DNA of 64,000 bases from Ruegeria haliotis (lineage in GTDB: Bacteria; Pseudomonadota; Alphaproteobacteria; Rhodobacterales; Rhodobacteraceae), in assembly GCF_013377785.1 (NCBI RefSeq), contig NZ_JABXWT010000003.1, positions 116,958 through 180,957 of the forward strand. Reading direction: 5' to 3'. The notes under the pieces are model-generated. The model worked only from the letters and a program-made list of their open reading frames with translations, had not been told where the DNA came from and searched no databases. Made by a program: the position numbers and the translations under genes. Below, in pieces: positions 60,722 through 64,000 of the stretch. How positions within the stretch are numbered: position 1 is the first letter of the stretch; each line of letters opens with the position of its first letter.

Positions 60722-61744
60722 TCAGCCTTTTTTTAGAACCTCACGGCCCAGAAGCTCCGCGATTTGCACCGCGTTCAGCGCCGCGCCCTTACGCAGGTTG
60801 TCCGAGACACACCACAGGTTCAGGCCGTTCTCGACGGTCGAGTCCTGACGAATCCGGCTGATGAACGTGGCGAAATCACCGACGCATTCGACGGGCGTCA
60901 CGTAGCCACCGGCCTCGCGCTTGTCGATCACCATGATGCCGGGGCTTTCGCGCAGGATGTCGCGGGCCTCGTCTTCGTCCAAGAATTCCTCGAACTCGAT
61001 ATTCACGGCCTCGGAATGGCCAACAAACACTGGAACGCGGACGCAGGTTGCTGTGACCTTGATCGACGGATCGACGATCTTCTTGGTCTCGGCGACCATC
61101 TTCCATTCTTCCTTGGTCGTGCCGTCTTCCATGAAGACGTCGATGTGCGGGATGACGTTGAAAGCGATTTGCTTCGAGAATTTCTTCGGCTCGACCTCGT
61201 TGATCGGGTTGTAGACTGCCTTGGTCTGATCCCAAAGCTCGTCCATGCCGTCTTTGCCCGCGCCCGACACCGACTGGTAGGTCGAAACGACGACGCGTTT
61301 GATCTTGGCACGGTCATGCAGCGGCTTCAGCGCCACGACCATCTGCGCGGTCGAGCAGTTGGGGTTGGCGATGATGTTTTTCTTGTAGTAGTCGTGGATC
61401 GCCTGCGGATTGCACTCGGGTACGATCAGCGGAATGTCCGGATCGTAGCGGTAGAGCGAGGAGTTATCGATCACCACGCAGCCCGCAGCCGCGGCCTTGG
61501 GGGCATAATCCTTGGTCGCAGCGGACCCCACGGCGAACAACGCCATGTCCCAGCCGGTGAAATCAAAGGTGTCCAGATCCTGGGTCTTCAGTGTCTTGTC
61601 GCCAAAGCTGACCTCCGTACCCAGCGAACGGCGGCTTGCCAGCACGGCAAGTTCGTCCACGGGAAACTGGCGTTCAGCCAGGATGTTCAGCATTTCGCGG
61701 CCCACGTTACCCGTGGCGCCGACGACGACGACGCGATAGCCCAT
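60722..61744 (-). CDS. asd: Aspartate-semialdehyde dehydrogenase
   Basis: Reduces aspartyl-phosphate to aspartate semialdehyde with NADPH, the branch point to lysine/diaminopimelate, threonine and methionine. 340 residues: NADP loop VVGATGNVGREML, active cysteine in NPNCSTAQM, substrate region RVPVFVGHSEAVNIEF with catalytic His. ATG at 61744, preceded by AGGAGAC. Upstream is the GT4 gene across 113 bp; a clear terminator follows. Confidence 0.97.
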   Translation of the reverse strand: MGYRVVVVGATGNVGREMLNILAERQFPVDELAVLASRRSLGTEVSFGDKTLKTQDLDTFDFTGWDMALFAVGSAATKDYAPKAAAAGCVVIDNSSLYRYDPDIPLIVPECNPQAIHDYYKKNIIANPNCSTAQMVVALKPLHDRAKIKRVVVSTYQSVSGAGKDGMDELWDQTKAVYNPINEVEPKKFSKQIAFNVIPHIDVFMEDGTTKEEWKMVAETKKIVDPSIKVTATCVRVPVFVGHSEAVNIEFEEFLDEDEARDILRESPGIMVIDKREAGGYVTPVECVGDFATFISRIRQDSTVENGLNLWCVSDNLRKGAALNAVQIAELLGREVLKKG

Positions 61745-61857
61745 ATCATGTCTCCTGAGTTAAGGACGCGCGTTCATAGCTGCGTAGCGCGGAAGAAAAA
61801 AGGGCTTTCGGACCCGATTTCCAAGATTGACGCCGAATTGATGCGGTTCGTTGCGCT

Positions 61858-62895
61858 TCAGTGCTGGCTCAGAAGGGATCGATAGACCCGGACAATGGCT
61901 TCGGCCTCACCCTCGATTCGAAAATTCTGCTCGACATGCGCGCGCGCGGCGTGCCCTTCAGCAGCCAATTCCGCCGGGTCGGCCAGCATCTGTTTCATCG
62001 CAGCGGCAAGCGCAACGGGATCATCTTTTTCGACCAAACGACCGGTTACGCCATCTTTGATCTGCGCGCTGAAGGCGCCAACGCCGTGGCAGGCGATTGC
62101 CGGAACGCTGGATGCCATCGCCTCGAGCGGGGTCAGGCCAAACCCTTCATGACGCGCCGGAGCCACGAACAAATCCAGCGACCTGTAGGTTTCGACAATC
62201 TCTTCCCACGGGCGTTCCCCCAGAAATTGCACCCGATCCGCAAGCCCGGCAGCCCGGAGCTTTTGTTCCTGTTCTTGCTGAAAACCTTCGAATTCTTTGG
62301 TTGCGCGGCCTGTGAACACAATGCTGACATCAGGATGTGACGGCAGAACGTCAATTGCAGCGTCTACCAGCAGATCGACTCCCTTTTGAGGCCGGATCCG
62401 ACCAAAGCAGCCAATCAGTGTACCGCCGGGAAGGCCAAGCCTTTGCCGCAGCGCCTGTTTGTCCTTTGCAGGGTGAAACAGCTTGGTATTCACGCCATGC
62501 ATGATGACAGTTGATGGGTGATCGAGAAATGACGCGGCCTGAGGCGTGGTGGCGATCAGCGCGTCCATCTTCGAGATGAGCCACTTTGTGAACCCCGAAT
62601 GATTTCGTTGCGCCGCTGATGTAAACAAAAGCTTCAGGTTTCGCCGCAGAACCGTCCTGAGGAACAGGCCCATCAGCATCTCCGTATTGCGGCGCGCGTG
62701 CCAGACCTTCGGGGTTCGGTTGGGCAGAAATGGCACCTTGATCAGTCGGATATGCGGAAGATCATCTGGCAAGCCTGGGCCTGTCGCAACGATGCCGATC
62801 ATCTTTTTCTGGATGGGCAGCAGACGAATAACCGTTGTCGTCACCCCTGAAAGGCTGTGTTTCAGGTTGGGCGCAATCACCTCGATGTCCGGCAC
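61858..62895 (-). CDS. GT4-family glycosyltransferase (LPS/core type)
   Basis: 345 residues with the two-Rossmann GT-B fold: donor-binding IGCFGRIRPQKGVDLLVDA, FTGRATKEFEG, VQFLGERPWEEI and the EX7E region PARHEGFGLTPLEAMASSVP with ACHGVGAF. Most like mannosyl or glucosyl transferases of lipopolysaccharide core assembly (LpcC type), but sugar and acceptor are not certain. GTG at 62895 has GGGAG 6 nt upstream; an ATG at 62925 would run into the MFS gene end. Follows the MFS gene by 32 bp on the same strand. Confidence 0.88.
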   Translation of the reverse strand: MPDIEVIAPNLKHSLSGVTTTVIRLLPIQKKMIGIVATGPGLPDDLPHIRLIKVPFLPNRTPKVWHARRNTEMLMGLFLRTVLRRNLKLLFTSAAQRNHSGFTKWLISKMDALIATTPQAASFLDHPSTVIMHGVNTKLFHPAKDKQALRQRLGLPGGTLIGCFGRIRPQKGVDLLVDAAIDVLPSHPDVSIVFTGRATKEFEGFQQEQEQKLRAAGLADRVQFLGERPWEEIVETYRSLDLFVAPARHEGFGLTPLEAMASSVPAIACHGVGAFSAQIKDGVTGRLVEKDDPVALAAAMKQMLADPAELAAEGHAARAHVEQNFRIEGEAEAIVRVYRSLLSQH

Positions 62896-62927
62896 AGCAC
62901 TCTCCCTTCGGAACGATCCCGTCAAAT

Positions 62928-64000
62928 TCAGTCCACGCTATCCCGGCTGAATAGATAGATCACGCTGCCGATGGCAAGGGTAACCGCAAAAAAGCCGAAT
63001 ATAGCCGTGTAGGGCGCGGTTGCCCCGCTCTGGGCGGTTGCTGCATGAATCCGCCCGGTTGCGAACTGCGCAATCCCGACACCACCGACGCCGAAAAGAT
63101 TCAAAAGGGTCACACCGCGGCCCACCAGATGCGACGGCACGAAGGCGCGGCCGTGGGCCATGATGACCGGGAAGCTTGCCCCCAGAAAGCCGATCACGGC
63201 CAGCAGGGCAACGGATACCCAGACCGCATCATCAATCCAAAGGCACAACACCGCAAGGGTCGCAGCCCCCAGAGCGTTGCCGCCGAAAATCACCCATTTC
63301 CGCGTTCCAAGCAGACGATCCAGCGGTCCATAGACAAACGTTCCCGCAATCATCGCCGCGCCCATGAACAGCGTGGCCGTTCCGATTTGTGTGGTGTCGA
63401 GGTTGAAAACATCGCTCAGATACGGGCCGGCCCACAATCCGCGCAATGCGGCAGACGGTGCATAGGCCACCAGCATCAGCGGCAGGATCAGCCACAGTGC
63501 GGGCTCTTTCAGTAGGTCCAGTACTGATCCTTTGTGTTCCGATTCGACTTTGGCCGGGTCATGAACGCTTAACCAAATGCCCAGTGCGGTGGCGGCAGAA
63601 ATCACCGCCAGCCCGACCATCGTTGCGCGCCAGCCCATCAACTCGACCGCCAATGCGGTGGGGTAGGACGCCACAAGATTGCCCACTGACCCAACGCCCA
63701 GCATCAACGCTGCGAGGGTGGCGAATTTGGCCGGAGGGTACTCGCGGGCGAAGATGTAATACGATGCCATCAGAACCGGCGAGCAGCCAATTCCGATCAG
63801 CCCCATGGCCAGGCTGATATGTAGTGGAGATGTTGCGACGGCGAACACTGCGGCGCCACCGGCCCCCCCGATCAGCAATAGAACAGCGGCTGTCAGGCGC
63901 GGGCCGATCCGGTCCAGCGCCCAGCCAACGGGAATCTGCATCCCTGCAAACACCAGGAACCAAAGCCCTGAGGCAAAGGCCAGATCCTCTGGCGTGGCGC
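62928..64000 (-). CDS. MFS transporter, 5' end outside the window
   Basis: Partial major facilitator protein. The frame is open to the window edge (reads TPEDLAFASGLWFLVFAGMQ before the first internal ATG), so the start lies beyond 64000. Motif A-like QIPVGWALDRIGPR follows helix 2, and about ten further helices are present. A drug or small-molecule exporter or importer; no substrate clue in the sequence. The GT4 gene follows. Confidence 0.9.
   Translation of the reverse strand, partial: ATPEDLAFASGLWFLVFAGMQIPVGWALDRIGPRLTAAVLLLIGGAGGAAVFAVATSPLHISLAMGLIGIGCSPVLMASYYIFAREYPPAKFATLAALMLGVGSVGNLVASYPTALAVELMGWRATMVGLAVISAATALGIWLSVHDPAKVESEHKGSVLDLLKEPALWLILPLMLVAYAPSAALRGLWAGPYLSDVFNLDTTQIGTATLFMGAAMIAGTFVYGPLDRLLGTRKWVIFGGNALGAATLAVLCLWIDDAVWVSVALLAVIGFLGASFPVIMAHGRAFVPSHLVGRGVTLLNLFGVGGVGIAQFATGRIHAATAQSGATAPYTAIFGFFAVTLAIGSVIYLFSRDSVD

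Noticed and set aside
60764..61885. 373-codon open frame opposite asd
   Set aside because: Fully antisense to a conserved enzyme gene; low-complexity, Asp/Val-rich product typical of shadow frames.

Overview
The window is a stretch of an alphaproteobacterial chromosome, most likely from the Roseobacter group of the Rhodobacterales. The signs are a moderately high G+C content, tightly packed genes with many ATGA or GTGA overlaps, a DUF2794 gene, an RpoH-type promoter before dnaK-dnaJ, an ArgJ-MutT pair, a HesA/ThiF thiamine operon with ThiXYZ and TenA, and gene neighbours usual in that group. The species assignment is inference; no rRNA or tRNA gene is present. Nearly all of the window is coding. 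I saw no insertion sequence, CRISPR array or prophage.

Layout. 1-4448: 3'-truncated argG (minus), an A/T-rich membrane protein gene, ilvA, and a divergent pair of an Hpt phosphotransfer protein and a receiver-PPM phosphatase. 4445-7694: a Nudix gene divergent from an hslO-Nudix(CoA)-cca operon. 7695-11553: an 8-codon leader ORF plus a terminator-like hairpin ahead of two overlapping ABC exporter half-transporter genes. 11593-14207: an RNA uridine methyltransferase, a one-domain voltage-gated sodium channel and an L,D-transpeptidase. 14215-23174: a surface-glycan block on the minus strand (cysQ, kdsB, galE, two paralogous GT2 genes, a GT14-type gene and a double-domain sulfotransferase) with a divergent KpsM-like export permease. 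23171-27106: alkB, dnaK and dnaJ. 27238-34742: a TPP riboswitch and a ten-gene thiamine operon (thiD, thiO, thiS, thiG, thiE, thiF, thiY, tenA, thiZ, thiX). 34778-41891: radC, a PstS-like/OmpA fusion with a companion exported protein, secA and a parvulin. 41897-43518: argJ and mutT. 43723-52491: a LIV-type ABC importer operon bracketed by two acyl-CoA ligase genes. 52613-64000: an iron-type ABC permease, DUF2794, NlpC/P60, M17 aminopeptidase, a degenerate Hpt-like protein, carbonic anhydrase, SRPBCC protein, an NCS2 purine permease, asd, a GT4 glycosyltransferase and a 5'-truncated MFS gene.

How genes work together. In the glycan block a PAPS-type sulfotransferase sits in the same strand-run as cysQ, whose product removes PAP, the by-product of sulfation. 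KdsB and GalE supply activated sugars and KpsM could export the product, so a sulfated surface polysaccharide is the best reading. The thiamine operon joins thiazole synthesis (ThiO, ThiS, ThiG, ThiF), HMP phosphorylation (ThiD), coupling (ThiE) and salvage (ThiXYZ importer and TenA); thiC is not in the window. The LIV-type operon probably imports a carboxylic acid that is then activated to a CoA thioester.

Most interesting for follow-up: the leader-peptide attenuator before the ABC exporter pair (7772-7848), the double-domain sulfotransferase and its glycan block, the deduced switching helices of the TPP riboswitch, the ThiF-rhodanese fusion without zinc cysteines, and the PstS-like/OmpA fusion.
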